From contig NC_011146.1 in assembly GCF_000020725.1 (NCBI RefSeq), forward strand, positions 1,239,501-1,303,500: 64,000 bases of DNA, written 5' to 3'. The stretch is from Citrifermentans bemidjiense Bem. Its GTDB lineage: Bacteria > Desulfobacterota > Desulfuromonadia > Geobacterales > Geobacteraceae. A program made the translations under genes and the position numbers. This document shows, piece after piece, positions 32,675 through 41,914 of this stretch (position 1 is the stretch's first letter; the number at the start of each line of letters is the position of its first letter). The notes below the pieces were generated by a model that worked only from the letters and a program-made list of their open reading frames with translations, had not been told where the DNA came from and ran no database searches.

Positions 32675-33640
32675 ATGTCTGCTGGGAGATATATAAACCT
32701 GAAGAGCCTGGATTTTAGCCGGTATGCTTTTGCGTTGGTGCTGTTACTGGTGTCCGGCTGCGGCGACGTCTCCACTGTTACCCAGGAGGCGTCCCAAACC
32801 GGCGCATCCGAAAGTAAACAGACGATATCGGCTGCCTCCACCGTGGATGTCAGTAAGCTTCCCATGCAAGCGCGACAGAGGCTTTCTGCTCCCCCCCCGG
32901 TTGCTGTGTTCGGCATGACTTATTTCGATACCACGATCGGGAAGGAGTTCATCTACGACGGCAAGATGTGGGTGCCACATGACAGCACCGTCGAAAGCTA
33001 TTACGTGAAGAAAGGCATTACCCTGTCTAAGACTGCTGCCCTGATGACGCAGGATGAAGTCTGCGTGGACGGGGATCCTTCATGTACACCGACCGGTGCC
33101 CACGGTGCGCCAGGCATGGCAGTAGCTGGTCATTACACATTTGACTGCGCTGTGTGCCACAAGGTCGGCGGCCGGCTTGTCTTCGATAAAAATGGGCCTG
33201 CCTATGCGGCGGGCAAGCCTGCTCCAACTTTTGACGCCAGCGCTAAGACCTGCCTCAACGTGGCGTGCCACAACATATCCGGTACCTTCAGCTACTACAC
33301 CTATGACTGGGGTATGGATGCTGTGGTCCTCAGCACCTTGACTTACGGCGGCGGGGTGCCGCGAGCCACCCCCTCCTGGTACACGACCGGTCCCGCCGGT
33401 TGCTCCGCCTGCCACGACGACCCTCCTCGTAACGGCTCCAATGGGAGCAATATCTGGCATAGCGGCAAGCATGCCAACCAAGGGCCAACAGGAGAGGCTA
33501 ACCAATGCCAGTTCTGCCACCCGGACGCGTCCAGTCCGGGCAACGGTATCGGCGACACTATCACCAACCCCAGCCTCCATGCGAACGGCTCGGTCCAGGT
33601 GCAGGCAACCTTCAAAACGTGGTGCTTCGGTTGCCATTAA
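32675..33640 (+). CDS. CxxxxCH/CxxCH-domain multiheme lipoprotein cytochrome, tandem paralogue
   Basis: ATG 32675 follows a strong aaaggagg. The 321-residue product parallels the gene at 31550 throughout: lipobox (LVSGC), tail-fibre-like module (VFGMTYFDTTIGKEFIYDGK then MWVPHD) and heme motifs CAVCH, CLNVACH (CX4CH), CSACH, CQFCH and CFGCH, with near-identical stretches such as HPDASSPGNGIGDTIT. The N-terminal 70 residues are much more diverged than the heme part. Both end at the last heme motif. A strong terminator follows. Confidence 0.85.
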   Translation: MSAGRYINLKSLDFSRYAFALVLLLVSGCGDVSTVTQEASQTGASESKQTISAASTVDVSKLPMQARQRLSAPPPVAVFGMTYFDTTIGKEFIYDGKMWVPHDSTVESYYVKKGITLSKTAALMTQDEVCVDGDPSCTPTGAHGAPGMAVAGHYTFDCAVCHKVGGRLVFDKNGPAYAAGKPAPTFDASAKTCLNVACHNISGTFSYYTYDWGMDAVVLSTLTYGGGVPRATPSWYTTGPAGCSACHDDPPRNGSNGSNIWHSGKHANQGPTGEANQCQFCHPDASSPGNGIGDTITNPSLHANGSVQVQATFKTWCFGCH

Positions 33641-33667
33641 AAACTCACGCCGTCCCGTCTTGAAACA

Positions 33668-33700
33668 AAGAAGGGCAGCCTTTTCCGGGCTGCCCTTCTT
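33668..33700 (+). terminator. Rho-independent terminator
   Basis: A perfect 13-bp stem (AAGAAGGGCAGCC with GGCTGCCCTTCTT) around a 7-base loop lies 28 bases after the cytochrome stop. The remaining gap to 33935 has a CTCACTTT/AAAGTGAG inverted repeat near 33852-33874 and no gene. Confidence 0.85.
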
Positions 33701-33934
33701 CCATTATAAACCTACTACAAAAGTTGCTTGCTGGTGTGTTTTAGGCTGTATCTGAAAAATTATGAAATGTGCTATGGGCAAACGGCCCATGTATACGGAG
33801 TAAGCTAGCTACTGGGAATGCTCCATGAACTGGGGCCGGCAACTTGAACACTCACTTTTTGCTCCAAAGTGAGCAGTTGAAGCCACGCAATTTCAAAGGA
33901 AAGTAGTTATAGTTACTAAGGTAATTGGGCACTA

Positions 33935-35005
33935 CTAGCGCGACTCGCGGGGAAGGATCCCCGCAACCTGCTCCATGTCCCTTCTAAGCCTTTGTGCGGC
34001 GTAAAACTCCCTACGTGTCATTTCCCCTACCAAGGCATCCCTTACTTCGGCAGCCTTTTCCACGCCCTGCCGGGCCGCGAAATCTAGCCACACCCAGGCC
34101 TGAACCATGTCGCGGGAGGGCCCCTGAGTGTTGTACGAAAGGCCTACATGCAACTGGGAGTTCGCATGGCCGTGCGTGGCCGCGACGAGGTACCATTTCA
34201 CCGCCTCGGAGCCTGTGGCGAACTTCGCGGCATGTTGCTCGTATAGTTGCGCTAGGTCGTGAGCTGCCGCAATGTTGCCGCTATTCGCTGCAATGCGCAG
34301 CCAAACGGCAATATCGGCCGGCCGGCACGCGTTTCCGGGGCCTTTGCCGCAGTGCAGCGCCACTTGGTAGGCCGCCTCGGCAGGGGGCACGCCGGCAAGA
34401 GCGTGCCACTTCTGCCCGGAGTCCGGAAGGCTATTTTCGGCGAGGTAGATCTGGGCGATACCTTCCTGTGCCCCAATGTGCCATTTCTCTGCCGCGAGCC
34501 GGTACCATTTCAGTGCCTCGGCGATGCTGCGTGGTGCGCCGCATCCTTCACGATACATGTTCCCCAGGAAGTACTGGGATTGGGAGTCGCCTTGATCGGC
34601 AGCCTCCTTGAACCATGCCGCTGCCTGTGCGTAATCACGCTTTCCGCCCAGACCGGATGCGTACATGACCCCCAGGTTGTAAGCAGCCTCCAGTTGGGAT
34701 TGCCGTGCCGAAATGGAGAAGCAGTTCAACGCTTCGGCAACGTTTCTCTCTATGTTGTTGCCTGTGGCGCGGTCGACACCGGTGTTGTTGGTGACGGCGG
34801 CGTTTCCGTCCCCGGCCAGCTCTGAGAAGAAACGGTCGTTTTGGGGTGCGCCGGCCGGATGGGCTTCGTCGACTATCTTCGATTTGCGCAGATCTGCCAA
34901 CCCCATCCCCTCCAGGGATGAACAGGCATTGTCCTGTGCTGCGGCGCCTACTGCCGATAGGGCCGCCAGGATGATAAGGGCTGGAGCTGCGTTACGGTAT
35001 TTCAA
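33935..35005 (-). CDS. Exported Sel1-repeat protein
   Basis: The 356-residue protein has a signal peptide (LIILAALSAVGAAAQ) and five or more Sel1-like repeats, for example AAYNLGVMYASGLGGKRDYA, SQYFLGNMYREGCGAPRSIA and SQLHVGLSYNTQGPSRDMVQ. Sel1 repeats are alpha-solenoids for protein-protein contact, usually in the periplasm of such bacteria. It lies 45 bases downstream of the nine-heme cytochrome gene on the same strand, so it may help that cytochrome to mature or assemble. Confidence 0.8.
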   Translation of the reverse strand: MKYRNAAPALIILAALSAVGAAAQDNACSSLEGMGLADLRKSKIVDEAHPAGAPQNDRFFSELAGDGNAAVTNNTGVDRATGNNIERNVAEALNCFSISARQSQLEAAYNLGVMYASGLGGKRDYAQAAAWFKEAADQGDSQSQYFLGNMYREGCGAPRSIAEALKWYRLAAEKWHIGAQEGIAQIYLAENSLPDSGQKWHALAGVPPAEAAYQVALHCGKGPGNACRPADIAVWLRIAANSGNIAAAHDLAQLYEQHAAKFATGSEAVKWYLVAATHGHANSQLHVGLSYNTQGPSRDMVQAWVWLDFAARQGVEKAAEVRDALVGEMTRREFYAAQRLRRDMEQVAGILPRESR

Positions 35006-35050
35006 GGGTATCTCCGGTTACAAGGGCGTCGGTCAAGCTCCGCCGACGGC

Positions 35051-35809
35051 TCACATGTCATGACATCTGACGCAGTTTTCCCTGATGGTGAATGCCGTGT
35101 AGTCGTCGTGACATGCTCCGCATGACTTCCCACTTTCCATCTCATGCATGCTCACCCTCGGAGTGCTGTAGTCGAGAGGGAAAATCTTTTGATGGCAATC
35201 GGTACAGCGGTAGAGCTTGGTGTGATAGCCGTGGCTGAAGGTCACGGGGCCGGCGTTTACACACTTCATGAGTAGGTTTCCCGCCAAATGACACCGGGAG
35301 CAATCCCTGAGGGCGAAGGCCTTTTTGCCGCGGTGGCATGCACCGCATGACTTTCCCTTTTCCATCTCGGCCATTGTGGCATGGGGATTTCTGCCCGGAA
35401 AAAACAGTTTGTTGTGGCATTCGCCGCACGGGAACTTGTCGGTGTGCGGCTTATGGAGGAAGTTGACATTACCCACGTAGGGCACGTCGAAGGTTATGGT
35501 CCTGATACCGTGACACCGCCCGCAGGCTGCGAGAGGAAAGGCGATCCGGCCATGGCAGGCGCCGCAGGACTTTCCCTTCTCCATCTGCGCCATGGTGACC
35601 GGTTTCTTGCTCTTGGTCTTGTAGGTTTTCTCGTGGCAGGTCGGACAGTTGTCCGCGATTTTGGGGTTGCTGGTGTGGATGTCGTGGCTGAAGACGACTT
35701 CGCCGCCGTAGCGCGGCTTGAACACGATATCGAACACATCGGAGGCTTGCGCAGCAGCCCAGAGCATTACCACAGCAATAACCAGCATTGGAATACGCAT
35801 AAAAGACAT
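35051..35809 (-). CDS. Nine-heme c7-type periplasmic cytochrome (three triheme units)
   Basis: I start at the ATG at 35809, in front of a signal peptide (MLVIAVVMLWAAAQA); starts at 35836 (GTG) or 35800 are possible. Nine CxxCH motifs are visible: CPTCH, CGACH, CGRCH, CGECH, CGACH, CSRCH, CTDCH, CGACH and CVRCH. They form three successive triheme blocks, each with a FSHxxHT- or FLHKPHT-type distal histidine segment and an MEKGKSCGACH or MESGKSCGACH element. This is a triplicated cytochrome c7 unit. It should shuttle electrons across the periplasm. Confidence 0.87.
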   Translation of the reverse strand: MSFMRIPMLVIAVVMLWAAAQASDVFDIVFKPRYGGEVVFSHDIHTSNPKIADNCPTCHEKTYKTKSKKPVTMAQMEKGKSCGACHGRIAFPLAACGRCHGIRTITFDVPYVGNVNFLHKPHTDKFPCGECHNKLFFPGRNPHATMAEMEKGKSCGACHRGKKAFALRDCSRCHLAGNLLMKCVNAGPVTFSHGYHTKLYRCTDCHQKIFPLDYSTPRVSMHEMESGKSCGACHDDYTAFTIRENCVRCHDM

Positions 35810-36184
35810 AACAGGGTTCCCGATAACATGCCGCACGGCGAAAAGAATGGCTTAAATCTATAACCCAACGAAACTTTCTTTGTCAAGAACATCGTTAGCT
35901 TTGTCTGATGGTTAGCTCGTGAGCAACCTGCCGGGCCTGCCGTCTTCGCGCGCAAACTCGCAGCCGCCGCCCCATGACATCGGCACGGCGCATCCGGGCC
36001 GCTTGAGATCGCAACTGCGTAGAGAAACCAGGGGAGCCGATCATTTGGTGCCAGGCCGTAACTACTTGCGGCAGTTGATCCGAAATCGAACGCGGAAGTA
36101 AACGAAGCCTACTTTTGCTTATCGCCTTTGCGACATGAAAAAGCCCCCTGCGGGGCAGGGGGCTCGGGGCAACGGTGATGAGTG
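35810..36184. other. Intergenic stretch without a supported gene
   Basis: This 375-base gap contains the terminator at 36136-36164 and only short open frames with no recognisable similarity. I see no promoter strong enough to report. Confidence 0.5.
36136..36164 (-). terminator. Rho-independent terminator
   Basis: On the minus strand AGCCCCCTGC (36164-36155) pairs perfectly with GCAGGGGGCT (36151-36142) and is followed by a T run. It ends the transcript of the OB-fold gene 20 bases after its stop. Confidence 0.85.
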
Positions 36185-36586
36185 TTACTTGATGGTGGCG
36201 TTTTCGAGGATGACGGGGTAGAAGTACCCGCTGCCGAAGTCCTTGTCCTTCGCCACGGTGCCCGTGACGGTAATGGTCTTACCTGTCGACGGCGCGTCCT
36301 GCGTTGTGGTTACGGTCAGGTCGTTGTCCTTGGCGGCTGCGCTGCCGCTGCCGTCTTGCAGGTGAATCCAGGTTTTGCCCATGATACCGGCGGAGATCTT
36401 GACGATCTTCCCTTTAACGGTGACGGACTGCTTGTTCAGCTGCGCCTTGTTCTTGAATACATCACTGACGCGATATACCTTGCCTGCGGCCGCTTTGTCG
36501 TTTGCTGCGCCTTTGTCGGCGCATTGGCCGACGGCTGGGAGTGAAAGGGCAAGGACCGCAACCAGAATTTTCACGTAAGCATTCAT
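36185..36586 (-). CDS. Exported OB-fold protein
   Basis: The 133-residue protein has a signal peptide (VLALSLPAVGQCA) and then an OB-fold domain: SVTVKGKIVKISAGIMGKTW, IHLQDGSGSAAAKDNDLTVT, and TITVTGTVAKDKDFGSGYF. Periplasmic OB-fold proteins of this kind occur next to cytochrome genes in Geobacter and resemble NrfJ-type proteins. They may bind metal, heme or oligosaccharide; the function here is not known. The upstream gene on the same strand ends 63 bases before it. Confidence 0.75.
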   Translation of the reverse strand: MNAYVKILVAVLALSLPAVGQCADKGAANDKAAAGKVYRVSDVFKNKAQLNKQSVTVKGKIVKISAGIMGKTWIHLQDGSGSAAAKDNDLTVTTTQDAPSTGKTITVTGTVAKDKDFGSGYFYPVILENATIK

Positions 36587-36649
36587 GCATTTCTCCTTCT
36601 GTTATGTTTGATCGCCCAAAAACCGGTCGGGCACTGGAGGGGGGATACG

Positions 36650-37048
36650 TCAATCGCAGATCATCAGCTCTTTCTCGCAGTTGTTGATGCAGACGATGTT
36701 GCCGTCGTTGTCCGTGTAGCAGCGCTTTTGAATCAGGCCGCATTTCTTATTACAGAAAACCACCTTGGGTGCGGCCGGTACGCCTTCCTTTCCCGGCTCG
36801 GAAGCGAGCGTCACCGCCGTCTCGGAGGCGCTCTCCTTCTTGTAACTGTTCGCAGTTTCCTTCGCGATGATCTCCCCTTTGTCGTTGACGATGTACTTCT
36901 TGTCGGAGCTGAGTTTGGCGCCTCCCCCCTGAAGCATGTCTACGATGGGCGGAATCTCTTTGTGGGGCTCCGCCGCCCAGGCGGTGAACGGGCCCAGCAG
37001 GAAGCAGGTGATGAGAAAGAAGATCACGTTTCGCGTCAAAGTGGTCAT
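36650..37048 (-). CDS. Small exported cysteine-containing protein
   Basis: I do not recognise a family. The 132-residue product has a clear signal peptide (FFLITCFLLGPFTAWA), a short conserved-looking segment KYIVNDKGEIIAKETANSYK, and a C-terminal part with six cysteines (VVFCNKKCGLIQKRCYTDND, GNIVCINNCEKELMICD) that could form disulfides or a metal site. It has its own promoter at 37088-37116 and may be co-transcribed with the OB-fold gene. Confidence 0.6.
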   Translation of the reverse strand: MTTLTRNVIFFLITCFLLGPFTAWAAEPHKEIPPIVDMLQGGGAKLSSDKKYIVNDKGEIIAKETANSYKKESASETAVTLASEPGKEGVPAAPKVVFCNKKCGLIQKRCYTDNDGNIVCINNCEKELMICD

Positions 37049-37087
37049 CGCAAACCCCTCGGTGGCATAAGGATAAAGTGTCGAGGT

Positions 37088-37116
37088 GCTATAGCCTCGG
37101 CGCGCTGCTATTTCAA
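37088..37116 (-). promoter_or_regulatory. Sigma-70-type promoter
   Basis: On the minus strand TTGAAA (37116-37111) and TATAGC (37093-37088) are 17 bases apart, about 40 bases before the start of the gene at 37048. Confidence 0.5.
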
Positions 37117-37255
37117 CGATATTGTTGAGCCCCGGCGCGACCCGGAGTTGGGAAGAAACATGTTGATCTTTTTACTATGCATTCAAGGGCTGATCTTGCT
37201 ATCATCGCCCGCAGCTTGCTACGGCTGGTCATACCAATGCTGACGAGGACTTGAT

Positions 37256-37993
37256 ATGTTAAATGGAAAAAAAATTGTCGTTGTGATGCCGGCGTACAAC
37301 GCCGAAAAAACCCTCGAGATGACCTACAACGAGATCCCCTTCGAGATCGTGGACGAAGTGGTGCTCGTCGATGATGCAAGTCGCGACCGGACCTCGGACG
37401 TAGCTAAGCGTCTCGGCATCCACACCATAGTTCACACCGACAACAAGGGGTACGGGGGAAACCAGAAGAGCTGTTACCGCGCGGCCCTCGGGCTCGGCGC
37501 CGACATCGTCATCATGGTCCATCCCGATTACCAGTACACCCCCAAGCTCATCCCCGCCATGGCCTCACTCATAGCCTATGACGAGTTCGACGCAGTCCTT
37601 GCCTCCCGCATTCTAGGGATCGGGGCGCTGAAGGGGGGCATGCCGCTGTACAAGTACGTCGCCAACCGTTTTCTCACCCTCTTTGAAAACTTGATGCTGG
37701 GGCACAAGCTCTCCGAGTACCACACCGGCTATCGTGCCTTCTCCAAGGACATCCTCGCGCAATTGCCGCTTGACGAAAACTCCGACGACTTCGTTTTCGA
37801 CAACCAGATGCTGGCACAGATCATCTGGTACGGCTACCGTATCGGTGAACTGACCTGTCCCACCAAGTATTTCGAGGATGCGTCGTCAATCAATTTCCGC
37901 CGCAGCGTGACTTACGGCCTAGGCGTCCTGAAGACCTCGCTCCAATTTCGGCTGCAGAAAATTGGGCTCGTGAAGAGCGGGATTTTCCGGTAA
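37256..37993 (+). CDS. GT2 glycosyltransferase, polyprenyl-phosphate sugar synthase-like
   Basis: The 245-residue protein has a GT-A domain: [40 protein letters not shown], and a metal-site segment [15 protein letters not shown] in which the usual DxD is [18 protein letters not shown] is also typical of this dolichol-phosphate-mannose-synthase-like branch. It has no membrane tail. It probably makes a polyprenol-linked sugar donor for the membrane glycosyltransferases encoded nearby (38065, 44678, 47185). Confidence 0.82.
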   Translation: MLNGKKIVVVMPAYNAEKTLEMTYNEIPFEIVDEVVLVDDASRDRTSDVAKRLGIHTIVHTDNKGYGGNQKSCYRAALGLGADIVIMVHPDYQYTPKLIPAMASLIAYDEFDAVLASRILGIGALKGGMPLYKYVANRFLTLFENLMLGHKLSEYHTGYRAFSKDILAQLPLDENSDDFVFDNQMLAQIIWYGYRIGELTCPTKYFEDASSINFRRSVTYGLGVLKTSLQFRLQKIGLVKSGIFR

Positions 37994-38023
37994 CGCGGAC
38001 GGCAAGGACAACGATGTGCAGCC

Positions 38024-38055
38024 GGCCGCTCAATGGGGTATCTCCCCAAGCGGCC
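38024..38055. terminator. Hairpin between convergent genes
   Basis: GGCCGCT (38024-38030) pairs with AGCGGCC (38049-38055), and TGGGG with CCCCA inside. The symmetrical stem sits between the convergent genes ending at 37993 and 38065. There is no T run, so termination is not certain. Confidence 0.45.
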
Positions 38056-38064
38056 AGGCCCGCT

Positions 38065-39882
38065 TCACCTCGTCGCCCGGTTCATGCTGCTTTCCAGGTT
38101 CCTCCTGGCATGTGCGTTTGCCGGATTGAGGCGCAGGGCCTCCTGGAACTCCTTGATCGCGGCGTCGCTTTGTCCGGCTTTGTTGTAGACGATGCCCATG
38201 TTGTTGTGGAGATCGTCGTAATCCGGGATCAGTTTGAGGCATGACTGGTACTGTTCAAGCGCCTCCTGGTACCTTCCCCGTCCCAGGTAGGCGTTGCCAA
38301 GGTTGTAGCGCGCCATCGCATCGGCGGGTTCGAGCTGCAGGGCGCGCTCGTACTCCAGGATCGCGGCATCGAGGTTCCCCTGTTGCCGATAGACGATGCC
38401 CAGGTTGTTGTGCAGTTCGAAGTCGTCCGGTTTGATGGCGATCGCCTGCTGCAGTTCCTGTCTCGCTTCTTCCAACCGTCCTGCCTTCCCGTAATAGAGC
38501 GCCAGGTTTTGATGGGGCCTCAGCTTCGCCGGACTCTTTTTCACCGCGTCCCGCCACAATGAAATTTCGCTTTGCCACACGCTGTTGCGCAGGATGGTCA
38601 GCGTACCGAGCATCCCGATGACGACAAGGGCAGCCGCGAACCGAGCCCTTCTTCCCGCCGACAGACGCAGGCATGCCCGGTCAGCGAGCCAACACAGCAC
38701 GATGATTACCCCAAGGGAGGGGAGGTAAAGCCGGTACTCCGCGGACAACTCTCCGAGAGGGATGATGCTTGACTCGACCGATAAGGTCATGAAAAACCAG
38801 AGGATGCCGAAAGGGATCACCCTCGCTGCGGCGTCCCCGGCGCGCAGGGAACGGACGTACCCGACGGCAGCCCAGCCGAACAGGCATAGCAGCAGCAAAA
38901 GCGGGAGGAGGACGGCTGGAGCGGCAAGGTTGTGCTGCACCGCGAAGTCGTGGTCGACGTTCTGCCCCAAAGGGAAGAGCAGCAAGCGCAGGTAGCCTGC
39001 CACCACGTTGAACTGGGTCAGCAGGTAGTCGAGCCTTCCGATGCCGGACGAGTCCGCGGCGGTGAGGGTGCGCATGGTGCCGCCGAGGGCGGTGAGTTGC
39101 CCTTTCTGGAGGAAGATGAGACCGGGGATGATGGGAACGGCAAGCGCAACCGGCCAGACCTTCCGCAGATGGTCGCGAAAGGTGCCGGGGAAGAAGGAGA
39201 ACTCGTAAAGCGCGATGACGAAGGGGAGGGTGAAGGTGAATTCCTTGGTCAGCATGCCCAGCGAGGCGGAGACGACGCAAAGGGCGAGGTAGAACTTCGC
39301 TCGGGAGCCATTGTGGGCCTCGCGAAAGCCGAGGTAGGAGGTCAAGGCGAGCAATGAGAAGAATGAGGCCAGGAGGACGAAGCGCGACGTGACGTAGGTG
39401 ACCGCGTGGGTTTGGATCGGATGGCAAAGAAACAGTAGTGCCCCGATCAGTGGCAGTGGCCTTATCCCGGCGGACCCTTCTTCGAGCTCGTCCTTCCCCC
39501 TGACCCCGAACAGGTGCCCCAGCACCAGGTACACGAGCCATGCGTTAATGATATGCAGTGCAAGATTGACGATATGGTACCCGGCGACCTGCAGGCCGTG
39601 TATGTGGTAGTCGACTGCGAGCGAAAGGTAACCCACGATGCGCGTCATGAAAGCGACCCGCAGTGCAGGCGGGATGGCGGTCGGTGAGAGCTCTGCTCCT
39701 CCAGTGACGGTGCCCGGTGATATGAAGGCGTTGAAATCCTTGATGGCGGGGTTGTTAACGATGTAGGCGTCGTCGTCGAACTGGAACGGGACGGAGAAGG
39801 TATTGCCGTAGGCCGCGAGGCCCACGAGGGCCAAAATCAGAAACACCAGGAGGTGCTTTTGGGTAGAGCGCGTGTACGTCAT
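38065..39882 (-). CDS. TMTC-like membrane glycosyltransferase with TPR tail
   Basis: The start is set at ATG 39882, just before the first membrane segment (LLVFLILALVGLAAYG). The 605-residue product has a GT-C type N-terminal two-thirds with about ten membrane segments and the acidic first-loop motif FQFDDDAYIVNNPAI, as in TMTC O-mannosyltransferases. Four TPRs follow (about the last 150 residues; for example NNLGIVYRQQGNLDAAILEY). The TPRs would recognise acceptor proteins in the periplasm. Two similar proteins are encoded at 44678 and 47185. Confidence 0.78.
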   Translation of the reverse strand: MTYTRSTQKHLLVFLILALVGLAAYGNTFSVPFQFDDDAYIVNNPAIKDFNAFISPGTVTGGAELSPTAIPPALRVAFMTRIVGYLSLAVDYHIHGLQVAGYHIVNLALHIINAWLVYLVLGHLFGVRGKDELEEGSAGIRPLPLIGALLFLCHPIQTHAVTYVTSRFVLLASFFSLLALTSYLGFREAHNGSRAKFYLALCVVSASLGMLTKEFTFTLPFVIALYEFSFFPGTFRDHLRKVWPVALAVPIIPGLIFLQKGQLTALGGTMRTLTAADSSGIGRLDYLLTQFNVVAGYLRLLLFPLGQNVDHDFAVQHNLAAPAVLLPLLLLLCLFGWAAVGYVRSLRAGDAAARVIPFGILWFFMTLSVESSIIPLGELSAEYRLYLPSLGVIIVLCWLADRACLRLSAGRRARFAAALVVIGMLGTLTILRNSVWQSEISLWRDAVKKSPAKLRPHQNLALYYGKAGRLEEARQELQQAIAIKPDDFELHNNLGIVYRQQGNLDAAILEYERALQLEPADAMARYNLGNAYLGRGRYQEALEQYQSCLKLIPDYDDLHNNMGIVYNKAGQSDAAIKEFQEALRLNPANAHARRNLESSMNRATR

Positions 39883-40060
39883 GCTGGTAGGTACCTTTGT
39901 CGTGAGGAAGTGGTTGTTAGCTGAGACGAAATCAGCCAAGGGCCGACAGGGCGCCCAATGTATCATATAAAGTTTGAATTGTAAAAGTTCCGCTTATGGC
40001 GTAAGATTTGGCGCCCGAACCCCTGCGGGGAAGCGTCGGTAAATAAAACGGGAGCTGCCA

Positions 40061-40873
40061 ATGAAAAGACGATTACCGGCAATCATCATCGCATTATTGG
40101 TCTGCTGGAGCGGCTCGTGCTACGCGGATTTTCAGGAGGCCGAGAGGGCATTCGACAAGGGTGATTACCCCTCCGCTCTCGCCTTATACCGGGCCGATAA
40201 GACACCAGAGTCGTTTAACAAACTAGGCGTGCTTTACTACAATGGCCTCGGCGTCGGCAGGAATGTCAGTGAGGCGCTGCATTGGTTTCGCCGGGCGGCG
40301 GATCTGGGGAGTGCGGAAGCCCAGGCCAATCTCGGCCAACTGTACGAAACCGGCGATGGCGTCACCATGGACCTTGCGGAAGCTATGAAGTGGTACGGCA
40401 AAGCTGCCGCTGGCGGGGACCCCGACGCCCAGCACGATTTTGACCGTCTGCGCGCGGAGAGTGAGCCGAGAAGGATCCGCTGGTACCGCAGGGATGCCCT
40501 ACTCGGTCATGTCACGGCCCAGTATAACCTTGCCGACGCCTACTATCATGGCGAAGAAGTGCCTCAGGACAAGCGCGAGGCGGCGAAGTGGTACCTGAAG
40601 GCTGCGGAGCAGGGGAACGTTCCGGCGCAGTACATGCTGGGGCTCATGCTGTTGCAAGGAGACGGCGTGCAAAACGCTTCGGCTGAAGGAGTCGCCTGGC
40701 TGCGAAAAGCCGCCTCCTCCGGTCATCGGGAAGCCCAGTACCAGATGGGCCGATGCTTGCTGCAGGGGATTGGAGTGCGACGCGACAGTGAGGAGGCCGT
40801 CCTGTGGCTGCGAAAAGCCGCGGCACAGGGAGAGCCGACAGCGGTGGCTGCATTGAAAGAGGTGGGAAAATGA
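40061..40873 (+). CDS. Exported Sel1-repeat protein
   Basis: The 270-residue protein has a signal peptide (AIIIALLVCWSGSCYA) and then an initial DFQEAERAFDKGDYPSALAL unit followed by about six Sel1 repeats (FNKLGVLYYNGLGVGRNVSE, AQANLGQLYETGDGVTMDLA, AQYMLGLMLLQGDGVQNASA). It is a periplasmic alpha-solenoid for protein contacts. Its stop overlaps the start of a second Sel1 gene (ATGA), so the two are translated together. Confidence 0.85.
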   Translation: MKRRLPAIIIALLVCWSGSCYADFQEAERAFDKGDYPSALALYRADKTPESFNKLGVLYYNGLGVGRNVSEALHWFRRAADLGSAEAQANLGQLYETGDGVTMDLAEAMKWYGKAAAGGDPDAQHDFDRLRAESEPRRIRWYRRDALLGHVTAQYNLADAYYHGEEVPQDKREAAKWYLKAAEQGNVPAQYMLGLMLLQGDGVQNASAEGVAWLRKAASSGHREAQYQMGRCLLQGIGVRRDSEEAVLWLRKAAAQGEPTAVAALKEVGK

Positions 40874-41898
40874 GAAGTGGGGGAGCCGCGTGGGGCCTTG
40901 TTCTGCCTGTGTGGCTCCTCTTTTTACTCACCTTCCCGCTTTATGGGGTGTCGCCGGCGGCGGCCGACTTTGAAGCAGGCGTGGCGGCGTACGACAGGGG
41001 GGACTTCGAAGCGGCGCGGCGTGAGTTCGCCGCGGACGACAGCCCCGAGGCTTCCTTCTACCTCGGCCGTATCTTCGATCTGGGACAGGGGGGGCCACGG
41101 GACCCGGACCTGGCGGCTCGCTACTACGGCATCGCCAGGGGCGGAGGCTTTACCGTTTCCGGGAGCCAAGGGGTGAAGTTTCGGTGGTACCTATCCGCCG
41201 CTGAGCGGGGTGACGCATCGAGCCAGGCCCGGATTGCTGAAATGTACCTTGAGGGAGATGGAGTCAAAAAGGACGCCCAACAGGCGGAACAGTGGCTGCT
41301 GGAGGCTGCACAGAACGATTATGCTCCAGCCCAGTGCAGTCTGTATGAGTTTTACTCCAACGGGGTCGGGGGGGAGAAGGACCCCGGCCTGGCGCTGTCC
41401 TGGCTGCACCGGGCTGCCGACGGCGACTATGTGAGGGCCCTGACCACCCTCGCCGTCCTGAACTACAGGGGCGAAGGAGTCACTCAGGACAAGGCCGAGG
41501 CGGCAAGGCTCTATACAAGGGCTGCGGCGCAGGGAGACGTCAATGCCGCCTACAGTCTAGGCGTCATGTACTACCACGGCGACGGGGTCGGCCAGGATTA
41601 CTGCAAAGCCGCGCGCTTGTTCGACTTCACGGCGCGGCGCGGAGATTCGGCCGCTCAAGGTTTGCTGGGCTTTCTTTACGACAACGGCTGGTGCGTTCCG
41701 CGTGACAAGTTCGCTGCCGCCATGTGGTATCTTGCCGCGGCTCGTGGCGGAAACGGCCAAGCACAGTACAACATCGCGGTCATGTACCTGAATGGGGAGT
41801 TAGGCCGCACCGATCGGAACATGGGGCTGGAGTTCATGGAAAAAGCCGCTGCCAACGGAGTTCCCGAGGCGCGCGAGGCTTTGGTGAAGCTTAAGTAA
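40870..41898 (+). CDS. Exported Sel1-repeat protein
   Basis: I start at ATG 40870, which overlaps the stop of the preceding Sel1 gene. The 342-residue product has a signal peptide (LLFLLTFPLYGVSPAAA), the same ADFEAGVAAYDRGDFEAARR opening as its neighbour, and about seven Sel1 repeats (SQARIAEMYLEGDGVKKDAQ, AAYSLGVMYYHGDGVGQDYC, AQYNIAVMYLNGELGRTDRN). The pair probably forms a scaffold in the periplasm. An exported foldase gene follows 16 bases later. Confidence 0.85.
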   Translation: MRSGGAAWGLVLPVWLLFLLTFPLYGVSPAAADFEAGVAAYDRGDFEAARREFAADDSPEASFYLGRIFDLGQGGPRDPDLAARYYGIARGGGFTVSGSQGVKFRWYLSAAERGDASSQARIAEMYLEGDGVKKDAQQAEQWLLEAAQNDYAPAQCSLYEFYSNGVGGEKDPGLALSWLHRAADGDYVRALTTLAVLNYRGEGVTQDKAEAARLYTRAAAQGDVNAAYSLGVMYYHGDGVGQDYCKAARLFDFTARRGDSAAQGLLGFLYDNGWCVPRDKFAAAMWYLAAARGGNGQAQYNIAVMYLNGELGRTDRNMGLEFMEKAAANGVPEAREALVKLK

Positions 41899-41914
41899 TT
41901 TGACGGGGGAATTG

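Noticed and set aside
35919-36101. A 60-codon open frame that might be a transposase remnant
   Set aside because: No similarity I can recognise, no ribosome site, no inverted repeats around it.
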